Positions 1 through 12,507 of a stretch of 64,000 nt of DNA are shown piece after piece (positions within the stretch are counted from its first letter, which is position 1; the number at the start of each line of letters is the position of its first letter). The notes below the pieces were generated by a model. It saw only the letters and a list, made by a program, of their open reading frames with translations. It was not told the DNA's origin and did not search any database. This DNA comes from Mytilus californianus (taxonomy: Eukaryota; Mollusca; Bivalvia; Mytilida; Mytilidae), in the NCBI RefSeq assembly GCF_021869535.1, contig NW_026262679.1, positions 86,611,143 to 86,675,142 of the forward strand. Direction: 5' to 3'. A program made the translations under genes and the position numbers.

Positions 1-118
1 GTATGGACTTTGCTCATTGTTGAAGACCGTATGGTGACCTGTAGCTGTTAATTTCTGTGTCATTTGGTATGTTGTGTAGAGTTGTCTCATTGGCAATCAT
101 ACCACATCTTCTTTTTTT
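1..118 (-). repeat. Mussel-type interspersed repeat, end fragment
   Basis: The reverse complement starts with a module (agatgtggtatgattgcc) that recurs, diverged, at 43757 on the + strand, where the copy is longer. The fragment is cut by the window edge. It has no coding content. I recognise the module as very common in mussel genomic DNA, but the class of element is uncertain. Confidence 0.6.
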
Positions 119-1714
119 TATATTGAACACGAAATGTTAACCTTGATCATGGATATCAACCATTATCAGTGTGACATTCACAGCTATTCATTTTGTTAGG
201 AAATCGCTGAATTATGAAAATGAGGTCAAGGGCAATGGCAATATGACAGATAGAAACATCGTAAGATAAAATATCTGTGTGCGAGGTATGTTGCAGTCAG
301 GCCTTCTCACTTCTGACATATGAAGCTTCATACAAATAGTTCAAGCCGCCACGAATTTGCATCCATTGGTCTCGCATTTCGACGATTCTAAAATATCAAT
401 GTGAAGTTTTAGAATAAACATGATAATCCTGCTCACATACATCCAATTTCGGGGGTGTCCTTGTTTTCTTATTTCTTATAAAATTCTAAGTTGGTATACG
501 GTTTAGTTATATAACATGAGTGACGAATCCATGCGGCGTATAGGTCGACCCCCCACCCCCACCTTTGAAAGCCCCAAAAAAAATAAATCATGTTTTTTAC
601 GAATTTTTTAAAGCTTAAAATCGTCCAAAAAATTATTCACCTCGCTACGCTCGGCGGTATGTAAGTTGTTTGAATTACGCCCACTTTTAAAAAATCTAAA
701 TCCGTCCCTATATATTGTCAATAATATATTGACCAACGTCAATGTACGATAATCATAACACAATGGAGAGATAACAGAACCGTTTATTTATAGAACTATT
801 TTAAAATAGAATAACCATTATTGCATTTTCTTGATGGCCTGAGACTATTATACAAATTTATACTTAGTATTATCCTTTTCTCCCCATAAACATTCATTTT
901 CTATGGCGATTCTGCATGCATATACATTTGTCTTTTTATCATGTTTTATAATAAACACTTAGTATTAAAAAGCTTTATTATAAACGACCATTGGAAAGAT
1001 TACACCCCTTGGTAGATTGGATTACTTATAAAGATAACCATCCTGTTGTGCAAGAAAATCACATATCAAATGTGCGTGTTTCAATTTTTAAGACCGTAAA
1101 CTGTAATTTCAAGTTTGATCACTTACACTTACATATTTCATATAAAAAACGTAGAAAGAACTTAAACCTCAATTTGCGTTACAACCTTCTTTTCTATCTA
1201 TTTCGCAATTAAAGTATTTTTTAAATGCAAACAGAATTATAATTATTTTTGTTCCAATAAAGTAGGAATTCAAGTGTTTACAGATTCAAATAAATAATAA
1301 GTTGTCCTCTGAAAGAACTCGTTTTCCAACGAGCCACCAGACTCTTTTTAAACGCCGAAGTTCAATTATGTTATGCGATCATGCATTTTTTTCTTTGACA
1401 ATACCGGGTTCTGTCTTGTGAAATCTAGGAAAAAACCGGGTTCTTCGATATCATAAAAACAAGTTGCTTTCTTTAAAAAAAGAAAAGCAATACGTGAACC
1501 TTAGACCGCTGACTGGTCACCACATTTTTTTGCTGAATTTATTTTTGCTTTTGATTTGAAATAATTGACTGTTAATAGAATGAGGTAATGAAGGTATTAA
1601 AACACCTTTATTGAAAATATGTTATTGTGTGTAGATGCTTGCACAAATCAATTAACAGCACTGTTGGATTTTAGTTATAAATAGAAAATTGTATACAGCT
1701 ACGATTTGAAATTA
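119..1714. other. AT-rich stretch without a recognisable gene
   Basis: Only short ORFs are present, including one of 73 codons at 991-1212 with no recognisable motif. Around 540-700 there is a C-rich tract followed by cctcgctacgctcggcgg, a short GC motif that also forms the loop of palindromic elements near 13300 and 53540. That suggests old MITE debris. Nothing else is supported. Confidence 0.5.
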
Positions 1715-3070
1715 TTAGCTCACCGGTGAGCTTTTGCCATCACTTGGCGTCCGTCGTCGTCCGTCGTCGTCGTCCGTCCAGTGTAAACTATTTCAAACAT
1801 CTTCTCCTCTGAAACTACTGAACCAATTCCAACTAACTTAAACTGAATGATCCTTAGGGTATATAGATTAAAGTTTGTGTTTTATTTCTGTTTCGTCAAA
1901 AAACGTGGCCGCCATGGCTAAAAATAGAACATACGGGTAAAATGCAGTTTTTGGTTTATATCTCAAAAACCAAAGCATTTAGAGCAAATCTGACATCGGG
2001 TAAAAAGTTCATTAGGTCAAGTTCTATCAGCCCTGAAATTTTCAGATGAATCTAACAACCTATTGTTGTGTTGCTGCCACTAAATTGGTAATTATAAGGA
2101 AATTTTGCAGTTTTCGGTTATTATATTGAATATTATTATAGATAAAGATAAACTGCAAACAGCAAAAATGTTCAGCAAAGTAAGATCTACAGATAAGTTT
2201 TATATGACCAAAATTGTCAATCGACCCCTTAAGGGGTTATTGCCCTTTAAGGACAATTTTACACAATTTGTTTTTTATGTTTTCTTACTTTAAAAAATCT
2301 TCTCCTCTGAAACTACTGAACCAAATTAAACCAAACTGAATGATTCTTAGGTTATCTAGAATAAAGTGTGTGTTTTATTTTCTGTTTCCTCAGAAAACAG
2401 TGCCGCCACGTCTAAAAATAGAACATAGGGTAAAATGCAGTTTTTAATATATCTCACAAACTAAAGCATTTAAAGCAAATCAGACAAGAAGTTAAAGTAT
2501 TCATTATGTCAAGGTCTACCTGCTCTGAAATTATCAGCCAAATCGGGTATCTTATTTTTAGGTTATTGCCCCTGAATTGATGATTTTAAGGAAATTTTGC
2601 AGTTTTCGGTTATTATATTGAATATTATTATAGATAAAGATAACTTGTAAACAGCAAAAATGTTCAGCAAAGTAAGATCTACAAATAAGTTTTAATATGA
2701 CAAAAAATGTCAATTGACCCCTTAAGTAGTTATTGTCCTTTAAAGACAATTTTTCACAATTTGTTCATCTAATCTAGTTTGCTTACTTTAAAAAATCTTC
2801 TCCTTTGAAACTGCTCGATCAATTTCAGCCAAACTTGGGCTGAATGAGTTTCAGAGTATCTTGTATAAATTTTGTATTTTATTTCCTTTTACGTCAAAAA
2901 AACATATCCACTATGGCTAAAATGGAACATAGAGGTAAAATGCATCTTTTATCTCAGATACAAAGAACATTTGAATGGCATTTTTAAGCCACTCATTAAT
3001 ATATATTGAAAAGCAAAAATAATCATTGATGAAAGATTTAAGCCAAAAAATTACAGGTGAGCGATTCAGG
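1715..3070 (+). repeat. Tandem block, about 490-bp units (two full and one partial)
   Basis: A leader with gtccgtcgtcgtccgtcg is followed by three diverged units starting near 1798, 2297 and 2796. Each starts with a 'cttctcct.tgaaact.ct' motif and continues with shared stretches such as 'gaaattttgcagttttcgg' (2100 and 2590) and 'aatgttcagcaaagtaagat' (2168 and 2659). Short ORFs at 2105-2293 (+) and 2558-2749 (-) lie entirely within the units and are repeat-derived. The third unit is truncated. Confidence 0.75.
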
Positions 3071-4594
3071 CTCTTGAGAGACTCTTGTCTGTTAAGGCTT
3101 GACTATTTTATTCAATACCTGGAAGTTTACATCATTTTTTCTCCGTGTTTTATATTCAAAGACCTAATCCTATTGCTATTCTCAATTTTTGCAAACCGGA
3201 TGTCTAAAGCAAATTGCACAGACCGATCAAGATATAAAGTTCAGCACTCAGTTTGCTTCGTAATCTGGATGCGTTTATTTTATTTTTCATATCTTCATAA
3301 TATTATTTTGTTTCCTGGATGCTTTAAATTATTCTTATACTCATTGAAGCTGTCTGTACTCATTGAAGAGGTTGTATAGAGAAATTGAAAGTCCAATCCA
3401 TGTGAAGTGTAACTCTGTGACACAAATTGTAAGAATATTTCGTATTTTGTTCTTGAGAGTAACACACCAGCTTTATTAGGACCTCTTATATACTGACAAT
3501 TATTTGGTCAGATAAAACATTTCAAATTTTATGAATTTCCTGAAGTAACTTAAATCAATTCAAAAATTCGACAGGAAGACTTAGTTTGAAAAATATCTTG
3601 TTTTCATAAGTCTTGTGAATACCCGAACATGCACTCAAAAGAACCAATTTATATTTGGTAAAAGTCAATAAACTCATCATGGAAACGTGGTCAGGATTAA
3701 AGTTTTGTACGCCAGACGCGCGTTACGACTACAAAACATTAAAAAAGGCCAAATATAGAACAAAGTTTAGGAGCATTGATGACCCAAAATTCCGAAAGGC
3801 TTTGCCAAATACAGCTAAGGTAATCTATTTCTCGGGTTATCCTTAGTATTTCGAAAATTTCACAAAGTTTATAATAGGACAGTCAGACTCACTCAAAAAG
3901 AAAGAAAACGATTAGAAAAACAACTAGATGTCGGAGTACCTCAATGATGAGCATGCTTCAGAAGCACGTTAAGCTTTTACTGCCCTGTCCTAGATTTATA
4001 TAAGAAATGCAAAAAATCCCCTACCACGTGTGAAATCAATGTTTACACATGCACGTAGTTTTCTTGCGCTAGAAATAGTAAATGGCAAGCATACGCACTG
4101 ATATTCTGGATAAGAAAATAATTTGCGTCATCACGTAGATTTATTCTAGGTTCAGATCTAATGTTAGTTTGAAGTCGGGTGTCAAACCGCCTACCTCAAG
4201 TGGTTTGACTCAAGATTTTTCGCCATTAAATCTGGAATTTGTGTCAATGCAAACCAATATTGTTTTCAAACCAGATATTAAATCCAATTTTATTGTGTCG
4301 TGTGAACAGTGTGACTGTAATGATAAGTAATATTATGTAAATAAACGGCAAGTTTTTTGTAGGGTCAACACAATGCATACAATTTTCAAAATCGCACAAT
4401 CATTGCAAAGATTTAGATGCTATAAGTTTCAACAAATAAAAACCAAAAATAATCGTAAGGGTTCCGCGGAACCTAGTGTCTCGCCTACTTTTGCTGTTAG
4501 TCGTAGGCTCAACAAAAATGGGTAAAAAATTATTAAAAATTTTCCACTAAATACTATTTTTTGATTGTAAGAAGCTTCTATCCAATTTAGGTAA
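3071..4594. other. No recognisable gene; repeat debris
   Basis: A 117-codon ORF at 3026-3379 shows no domain and has AT-driven composition. A short ORF at 3655-3846 covers a copy of the 'acgccagacgcgcgt' repeat module (around 3700), which also occurs at 22534, 38310 and 49370. Around 4440-4512 there is a short fragment ending in 'ggctcaacaaaaatggg', resembling the tail of the tandem block at 5860-6545. No host gene is supported. Confidence 0.5.
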
Positions 4595-5838
4595 AAATCC
4601 ATGGTCTGATCTTTTAATTACCGAACGTGACTTATTCCCGATTGTGACTGTTTTGCTGAGTGTGAATTCGCATTGCTATAAGACGTGTCACGGTACTTTT
4701 CTATCCAAAATTCATGTATTTAGTTTTGATGTCATATTTGTTATTCTCATCGGATTTTGTCAAATGTCTTATCGTTTGTAGTTGTAAATCTTATTTTTTT
4801 CTGTTGTATTCGTGTGTTATGGTAAAGATAATTAATCACCCAGTTCATTAATTAGATTTTAGTTTGGGTCAACTAAATTTATACGATATATTTGGTTTAC
4901 AGTTTGATTTAGAAGAAACACCGACATAGCTAGATAATACTATTAATTATCTAATTACTACCACATTTTATATTAATTAGTATTGTATTTTTCATTGTTA
5001 TTAATAAATGTTATATGAGTATTATAAACCAAATCTTGAATTCTATCCTAACTCTATCCTATTTTGGGGAAATTTCAGAAATTCAAATGTGACGTCACTT
5101 TTTTTGCGTTGATCTCTTTGGCTAACTCGGCTGTGAATTTTTATGTGCTGGTTTATGTTTTATGAATCCGTTTTTATTCTGTAGTTAGTCACCACTTCGG
5201 TGTTATCATGTATATCTATTATATAGTCATTTTTATAAATTTACTGTTTGCAAAAGTATGAAATATTCTAAATACTAAGGATTTTCTTATCCCAGACATA
5301 ATTAACCTTAGCCGTATTTGGCACAACTTTTTGGAACTTTTGGTCCTCAATGCTCTTCAACTTTGTACTTGTTTTGGCTTTCGTACTTTTTTGATCTGAG
5401 CTTCACTGGTAAGTCTTGTGTGGACGAAGAGCGTGTCTTGCGTGTTAAATTTTAAACCTGGTACCTTTTGTTATTCGTATGTTTCTCTGTCCTATATGTT
5501 CTCCCATTTATTTGTATTGTAGTCATGTCATGTAATGTTGTCATTTTAATGTTATATTTAACATTGCCATAAAAGCGGGAGGTTTGGCTAGCCACAAAAC
5601 CAGGTTCAACCCACCATTTTTTCTCAAAATGTCCTGTACCAAGTCAGGAAAATGGCCATTGTTATATTATAGTTCGTTTCTGTGTGTGTTACATTTTAAT
5701 GTTGTGTTTCTGTTGTGTCGTAGTTCTCCTCTTATATTTGATGTGTTTCCCTCAGTTTTAGTTTGTAACCCGGATTTGTTTTTTTCTCAATCGATTTATG
5801 AATTTCGAACAGCGGTATACTACTGTTGCCTTTATTCA
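4595..5838 (+). mobile_element. Penelope-like element, 5'-truncated 3' noncoding fragment
   Basis: The sequence starts at 'tctgatcttttaattaccg' and matches, in the same order, the DNA following the stop codon of the Penelope-like element (PLE) at 46409-48494. The match continues through to the shared 3' end '...gttgcctttatt'. It carries no reverse transcriptase. The ORF at 5584-5841 is not a gene: the same sequence, with small indels, is noncoding tail in the copies at 49.5 kb and 38 kb. 5' truncation with a fixed 3' end is what target-primed reverse transcription produces. Confidence 0.8.
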
Positions 5839-5859
5839 TGAATCTAATAAATGTTTTAA

Positions 5860-6545
5860 AAATTTTAATTGAGACTGTATATAATGTTAACTGGAAGAAA
5901 AACTAAGTCCATTTATAAGTAATATACGGAAAAACAGGAAATAAAGTTTTACAAAATTTCCTTCTAGATACCTTCTAGATACTAGCTTTTGGTCATAAAC
6001 GAGCTTCTGTCCAAGTTTGTTACAAATCCAGGATAGTTTAAGAAAGTTATTAAAATTTTAAAAACTTTAACCACAGAGTGAATGTAATGTTAACTGGCAG
6101 TAAAACTAAGTCCATTTATAAGTAAAATACGGATAAACAGGATTGTTGTTTTACAAAATTTACCTCTGGATACTATCTTATGACCATAAACAAGCTTCTG
6201 TCCAAGTTTGGTAGATATCCAGGATAGTTTAAGAAAGTTATTAAAATTTTAAAAACTTTAACCAAAGAGTGAATGTAATGTTAACTGACAGAAAAACTAA
6301 GTTCATTTATACGTAAAATACGGATAATCAGGATTTTTGTTTGTTTTACAAAATGTACATCTGGATACTATCTTATGATCATAAACAAGCTTCTGTCCAA
6401 GTTTGGTAGAAATCCAGGATAGTTTAAGAAAGTTATTAAAATTTCAAAAACTTTAACCGCAGAGTAAATATTTGTGGACGCCGACGACGGAATGTAGGAT
6501 CGCTATGTCTCGCTTTTGCGACAAAAGTCGCAGGCTCGACAAAAA
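5860..6545 (+). repeat. Tandem repeat, about 190-205-bp units x3, with conserved tail
   Basis: Units begin at 'aatgttaact' near 5883, 6086 and 6277. Each contains 'gcttctgtccaagtttg' and 'ccaggatagtttaagaaag'. The array ends in 'gtggacgccgacgacgg' and a tail with 'gtcgcaggctcgacaaaaa'. A related tail is at 4480-4512. No coding potential. Confidence 0.8.
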
Positions 6546-7369
6546 GAATTAAAATTCAATTAACATACATTCCTAACTGTTGATAAATCGTTTCCTGGAA
6601 TTTAGAATATACTTTCAATAGAATGATTTTAAACACAAACATCAAGTATTTACTAATGGAAATTTTTTTATCAAATCAATTTCTTCTTCAATTCTAACTT
6701 TGTATTTTATTTCTATACAAAATATAAGCAAAGACTTATCAAACCATACGTAAACGGTAAAAAATTAGTAACGTATACGTAGTAATTATGATTATTGTAA
6801 AATATTAATTACGTTTATTGTGAAATGCAAGGATTCAAAATTCTTGTGAATTATAACCATGCAACAATTTGTTTATTCCCTACAGTTTAAACATTAGATA
6901 CTAATTTATTTGTGATAATTCCTGATAATTGGTACTCATATGTTGCATATGATTTTCATAAATGTATTCACTGTTAAAACACGCGGGGTGATAATATAAC
7001 ATTAATTATATTCTATTAACAGATAAATGATTAATGATAAATTTAGTTTCAAGCTAAACTTAAATAATTTTAGTGAATGTTCCCGTGGTCTGTTAGTATC
7101 TATTAATGAGAATAACTATTTTAGACACAATACCGTTCTGTTTAATTATATTTCTGTTTTCCGACCCAAGATAAATATTTTTAACAGTAATATCGTTTTG
7201 TTCATTTTCTTCTTTGCTCAGGCTATGGTGGAATTACAAATATGACATGTAAAACGTTCATAAATAATCAGTTAATTCTGGGACATAATTTAATGTCAGT
7301 ATATTATTTCCATGTGTATTGTCACAATGGACAATAGCACGTTGTAATACTACACAAACAATGTGTACA
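6546..7369. other. AT-rich stretch, no gene seen
   Basis: The longest ORF (72 codons, 7027-7245) has no recognisable motif, signal peptide or splice context. I see no repeat structure beyond AT-rich runs. Confidence 0.45.
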
Positions 7370-7765
7370 GGGACCGTCTCAAAACATGAATTATATACAC
7401 TTTAAAAAAAAAACGCATATGCAGTCAAAAGCAAATAGGTTGTGATATATAAATGGCTTTCTTACTTCAATCTATTCTTTAATTTTTTATTTTCCGATCT
7501 ACAAATGAACTTTAATTTGGTTGTCGAAATATTAATACAATGTCACGTGGTGACATATCAATAGAGGGACCGTATCAAAACATGAATTATATACACTTTC
7601 AAATAAAAACGCATATGCAGTCAAAAGCAAATAGGTTGTGATATATAAATGGCTTTCTTACTTCAATCTATTCTTTAATTTTTTATTTTCCGATCTACAA
7701 ATGAACTTTAATTTGGTTGTCGAAATATTAATACAATGTCACGTGGTGACATATCAATAGAGAGA
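7370..7765 (+). repeat. Tandem duplication, 196-bp unit x2
   Basis: Two nearly identical units start at 7370 and 7566 ('gggaccgt.tcaaaacatg'). A third start at about 7764 ('agagaccgtatcaaa') breaks off at once. Units differ at a few positions, for example in the A-run near 7405. Each contains the palindrome 'tgtcacgtggtgaca'. Confidence 0.85.
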
Positions 7766-7795
7766 CCGTATCAAAGACATAGATAACTACCTGTA

Positions 7796-7907
7796 AATGA
7801 TCGAAAATTTTCGAGACGTTCCGAGAATCTTGTTTCCGAGGATATCGAATGGCCTATAGAAGCTTCCAAAACTCGCCAATATATAAGCGTGAACCCCAGG
7901 TTCACGC
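7796..7907 (+). promoter_or_regulatory. Possible heat-shock-like promoter remnant (HSE + TATA + hairpin)
   Basis: Within about 110 bp there are repeated TTC/GAA pentamers (7809-7840), a canonical GAA-GC-TTC pair at 7859-7866, a TATATAAG box at 7880-7887, and a perfect 9-bp inverted repeat with a 3-nt loop at 7887-7907 (gcgtgaacc/ggttcacgc). Order and spacing resemble an inducible core promoter. No matching coding region follows, so it may be an orphaned promoter or chance. Confidence 0.3.
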
Positions 7908-8536
7908 AATAACAAATAAATAAACAGAAACCTACATTTTCTCTGTCTATTTAATGTTCCGTCATCGTGCCGGCTATTAGATACCATCGAGTAAAAACAT
8001 TTTTTGCCGGCGTAGTTTAGACACAGTGTGATAGCCAATGAGACAACTATCCAACATGACATGTACATGTATTTACGCAATTAATGTGTACCGTACCTTG
8101 TACTGTTTATTAAGTATTTGCTTATTAAAATTAAAGTTAGTTTTGGTGAAAAGACGGGCTTCGAAATTTTCATTTTTAGACGTCGAGATGGAAATTGTAA
8201 AAAAAAAAACCAACCTGTGTTTTTGTAGTAATGTTTAATTAAACAGTTTTATGTCTGTTGACTAGGGTGGCACATGTTTCTACAATGTCTTTTGATGTTG
8301 GTTTCGGGTGCCTCAATGTACTCAATACTTTATTTCTTTTTAACTCACCAATTTGATGTTCAACTTGAATTCGATATTCAGTGAATAATGCAATTCAATT
8401 TTTCGTCTCTTCATCTTTAAATTTTCGGCTTACGGTGCCGTCGCTTGACCTGCTGCCCTGCAACCAAAGCTGTAGCTGATGATCTGCATTTTGGTTAAAT
8501 ACTCTCATCTTACCCCCACCCCACCCACAAACAAAT

Positions 8537-9555
8537 ATGAAAAATAAAAAAGTAAGCGATCTTTGTGAAACTGCCTATTCTAGAGGTGGCGTGAATCAGA
8601 TGTGGATACTAAAAAAATCCAAAGATCTTTTAGAGTACATACAATCTAAGACTCTCTCTTATCTTGCAATAGTATTAAAACATTTGACTTTTCTACACTT
8701 TACACAAGTATTCCCGATTCCAAACTAAAAGACAAATTGAAAGAGTTGGTATTACTTTGTTTCATTAAAAAGAATGGCGAACGTAGATACAAGTATCTTG
8801 TCTTGGGGAGGGATAAATCCTACTTTGTAAAGAATCACTCTGATTCAAACAAAAAATTCTCTAAAACTGACATTATCAAGATGCTTGATTTCTTGATTGA
8901 CAACATATTTGTTACGTTTGGATGACGTATTTTTCAACAGACTGTCGGAATTCCAATGGGAACCAATTGTGCCCCTCTTCTTGCCGACTTGTTTCTGTAT
9001 TATAATGAGGCTGACTTCATACAGTAACTTCTTAGGAAAAAAGATAAGAAGTTAGCAATATCCTTTAACTCTACGTTCCGCTATAAAGATTATGTTCTCT
9101 CACTAAATAATACAAAATTTGGTGACTATGTTGAACGAATCTATCCCATCGAACTAGAGATAAAGGATACTAAAGATACAATTAAGTCTGCCTCATATCT
9201 TGACTTACATCTAGAAATTGACAATGAGAGTCGGTTGAAAACAAAACTTTACGACAAAAGACATGATTTCAGCTTCCCAATTGTGAACTTTCCATTTCTC
9301 TGTAGCAACATTCCAGCAGCGCCTGCATACGGAGTATATATATCCCAATTGATACGATATTCCCGGGCTTGTGTTTCCTATCATGATTTCCTTAATAGAG
9401 GATTGCTGCTCACAAGGAAGCTATTAAACCAAGAGTTCCAAATGGTGAAGTTGAAGTCATCCCTTCGTAAATTTTACGGACGCCATCACGAGTTGGTTGA
9501 CCGTTATGGAATAACCGTTTCACAGATGATATCGGATATGTTCCTTATGTCGTAA
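8537..9555 (+). pseudogene. Penelope-like reverse transcriptase, decayed
   Basis: Pieces in successive frames spell a PLE-type reverse transcriptase: a GVNQMWILK-like segment, FIKKNGERRYKYLVLGRDKS, the QTVGIPMGTNCAPLLADLF core, a degraded catalytic box, then LEIKDT, SASYLDLHLEID, TKLYDKRHDF, YGVYISQLIRYSRAC and FYGRHHELVDRYGI at the end. In-frame stops lie after FVTFG and in EADFIQ, and the catalytic YIDD seen in the 48-kb copy reads YKDY here. The copy is truncated at its 5' end, and I see no GIY-YIG endonuclease. It is clearly dead. The PLE assignment rests on motif recognition. Confidence 0.85.
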
Positions 9556-9858
9556 CTACAATACCCTCCCTTTTCACGAATGTGACTTACCCAATTAGAC
9601 TATTTACCGGATTTGTAATAACATAAGAAACACGACGGGTGCCACATGTGGAGCAGGATCTGCTTACCCTTCCGGAGCACCTGAGATCACCCCCAGTTTT
9701 TGGTGGGGTTCGTGTTGCTTAGTCTTTGGTTTTCTATGTTGTGTCATCTGTACTATTATTTGTCTGTTTGTCTTTTTATTTTTGGCCATGGCGTTGTCAG
9801 TTTGTTTTCGATCTATTAGTTTGACTGTCCCTCTGGTATCTTTCGTCCCTCTTTGATC
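9556..9858 (+). mobile_element. 3' tail of the PLE at 8.5 kb
   Basis: This noncoding stretch follows the RT pseudogene and ends with 'catggcgttgtcagtttg' and 'ctggtatctttcg'. The terminal ~70 bp recurs alone at 12677, 15966 and 52962, which marks this as the 3' end of the family. A 67-codon - strand ORF here is an artefact of the tail. Confidence 0.7.
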
Positions 9859-11292
9859 GACTAACAAGGAATCAAATATGAAGGCGAACCATAATGTTAA
9901 AATACCAAAATTGTAAACTTAAAATTCTATTCCATAAACAACATTACAAAAACGAATTAATCGCTATTGGCATGTGGTACACTATTCGTTGACAGATTCG
10001 CTTATCTAAATACTCATAATCATACATTTTAAGAAGATATAAAGCAGTTCATGATGTGAAATTTATAAATTCAACGTGTTGAAATGTCGTATAAATACAT
10101 GTTATAAGAATAGTATATGAAAGAGAGAGATATTCATATTTGTTTGAAATATGTTCTTTAATCAAAATAGTGTATAACAGTAAACGTTATACTATTCATG
10201 AATGATTTCTTTTTTTGAGACGACCCCTCCATTTTACCTGTATACTGTAGGTGTCATTAGTCGGTGTCGAGAGTTGTTGAAAAGGTCTATCTAATAGCAA
10301 GCTATAGAAAGCTCCGAAATGACAAATGTAAAACAATTAAAATGAGAAAAACTGTCGTTCTGATTTATTCACAAACCATCGACGAAAAACAAATACGATA
10401 TACAGAAACAAACGACAACCACTGAATCACTGAGAAAAATAATTAGTAAAGTTTACAATTCAAAATAGTAAATTTAACTGTCCGTTCAAACAGTGACAAA
10501 TTAGCAACTTTACTGTTAAAGTATTTTATCTTAAGATTTTGCTAAAATTTCGACAAAACATGAGATTGACACATGGGAATACTATTCTGAACTCAATCTG
10601 GTATTGATTGGTGTTTAAATGTCCGATTTTTAACATTAAGACATCGGCATTTTTTTCCAATATACATTAAACATCTGTCTTTGCAAATCAATAATTTAGA
10701 GGATAAGAATTGGGAAAACAAGTTCTCAACTTTGAACTCCGCAATTGAATTCGTCAGAATTTTCGTTCTCAAGTGCAATCTCAAATAAAGAAATATGAAT
10801 TCTTGAACTGTAAATATGTCGGAAGAAAATCGCATTTTTTTACTCGAATGTAGGTGTTCTTATCTTTAAATTATGCATCCTAGTTGCACGGAAAAATAGA
10901 GCATGAATTCTTAAAATTATAAACGGCTATAGCGAGATGGTATTTTTAAAATTTTGATAGTCAAATCGCAATTCTTTATTTCTAGACGATAAAGATAGCA
11001 AAATGTAACTAAATGGATTTGAACACTCACATAAGTCCAACCCCTTTCCAACACCTTTTTATGTTAATGTTTGATGGATGTTCAGGTATATATTTGGTTC
11101 AATACAAATGTATTTTTGTGAATTATGTTAGTTTTAAAAACTTTAAAAACTTCAATTGCTTACTAACTACAACTAAACATTACCAAGCTATCAAAGACCA
11201 ATTATCCTAAATCTTTACCTTCCATAAGGACTAAAAAAAATTGAAGAACATTTTCTTTGTACAATTAGTGTTGTAAAATTTCAATTAATCAG
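9859..11292. other. No gene; contains a mussel-type repeat at about 10250-10460
   Basis: The part at 10300-10440 ('aaaacaattaaaatgagaa', 'aaacgacaaccactga') matches the inner part of the repeat at 43757-44110. The rest is AT-rich. Two short ORFs (10593-10835 -, 11013-11210 +) show no domain or splice support. Confidence 0.5.
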
Positions 11293-11299
11293 CAAGAAG

Positions 11300-11690
11300 G
11301 AAGATGCTAAATGGCAATTTAAAAATTGCTTACATGCTACAACTTAACAATATAAAGCTGCAGACCAAATATCAAATCATTTCCTTTCATACAAGCCAGA
11401 AAACTTTCGGACAGACGGACGGACGGCGTCGAGTGGTTACTAGACCTGCTTGAGCCTTCGGTTATGCAGACCAAATATTAAAATCATTCCCTTCAGTAGG
11501 AGCCGGACACACTTTGACTATCGGAAAACAGGAAGTGGCTAAATGGCAGATGTAGAAATAGCTTACACGCTACAGACCAAATATAGAATCATTCCCTTCA
11601 TAGAAGCCAGAAAACTTTCGGACGGACGGACGGAGTCGAGTGATGACTAGACCCGCATCAGCCTTCGGTGACGCAGCTGAAATGTATGAC
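11300..11690 (+). repeat. Two repeat modules with 'gacggacggacgg'
   Basis: Two diverged modules each contain 'gcagaccaaatat', 'agccagaaaactttcgga' and a GGAC-rich string followed by 'tcgagtg.t.actaga'. They are copied in the second tandem unit at 14589-14979. They have no coding content and resemble tails of common bivalve dispersed repeats. Confidence 0.6.
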
Positions 11691-11838
11691 AATTAGCCTA
11701 AAGTTTGGTCAAAGGTCTTATTCGAGATAAAAAAAACCCATGCGTAATGATGAGAAAACCTACTTAACATTCTACCTTACTCCCAATCTCCGTACAGGGC
11801 TCGTTTCCTTTCCATATACTCTGTACGCTACAATACGT

Positions 11839-11905
11839 CATAACAGTATAGAGTATAAATAAACTGTAAACCTGCTCGAGTTTATTTATACTTTATACTG
11901 TTATG
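11839..11905. repeat. Hairpin, 27-bp stem
   Basis: Arms cataacagtata.agtataa / ttatact.tatactgttatg pair with one mismatch around a 13-nt loop. The same hairpin is at 15128-15194. It may be the core of a small MITE. It lies about 330 bp upstream of the candidate TATA box. Confidence 0.7.
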
Positions 11906-12230
11906 GGGAACTCTCGTACCTTATCGTGCTGTTCAATAACATTCGGAACATTTGTTGAAGGGAACCGGATTTAGAGTTGTCGCCAATGCAATACTTCCGT
12001 CAATTAAGAATCAAAATACGACGACACGACGAGCAAAATTGATCCGTTCTGTCAATAGACGTCGAATTATATTAAAAGTGCCGGCACTTTAAGAAGAGGA
12101 ATGTTTGCGAAAACGCGTCATGGCCACTGACCCAAAGGAAATGAAAGATTTAATGAAATAGAATTGGGATTCCTCTTAGAATTCACGTAGGAAAAAAGGT
12201 GATAAGGTACGAAGTGAGATACCTTCTCTC

Positions 12231-12240
12231 TATATAAATA
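12231..12240 (+). promoter_or_regulatory. Candidate TATA box of locus A (unit 1)
   Basis: TATATAAATA lies about 200 bp upstream of the exon 1 start codon at 12438, which would leave a 5' UTR of about 170 nt. An identical copy is at 15520-15529 in unit 2. Locus B shows no matching sequence upstream of its exon 1, so the promoter assignment is only positional. Confidence 0.35.
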
Positions 12241-12437
12241 TATCAGTGACCGCTGTGGATAGTTAACTTGGAATTGATACTAAACAGAAAATACAAGTTA
12301 ATTGTAGTATATGTATGCTCTTACAATACAGAAAGACACGAAAATAATTGAAATAAATTAGAAAACGAAAAAATAACAAATTTTGGAAACAAGGGGGAGG
12401 GTAAAAAAAATTGTCCTGTCCCCAAGTACCTATGGAT

Positions 12438-12507
12438 ATGATGAGATCTCTGGTAGTGGCTTTGGCTTTGTGTACAGTACATTCAAATGGATTCCTTTTT
12501 GGAAATG
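12438..12507 (+). CDS. Locus A exon 1, copy in tandem unit 1 (signal peptide)
   Basis: Encodes MMRSLVVALALCTVHSNGF followed by LFGN, with donor ATG|GTAAAA in phase 1. An in-frame ATG two codons upstream (12432) is possible, but similarity to B starts at 12438. Either tandem copy could splice to exon 2. The longer ORF at 12487-12669 is a different frame and is not coding. Confidence 0.75.

Noticed and set aside
3655..3846. 63-codon Lys-rich ORF
   Set aside because: It covers the 'cgccagacgcgcg' repeat module, found elsewhere without an open frame.
5584..5841. 85-codon hydrophobic ORF, with partial copies at 37845-38123 and 49531-49860
   Set aside because: All lie in the PLE 3' tail in several overlapping frames; the tail is noncoding and the frames shift between copies.
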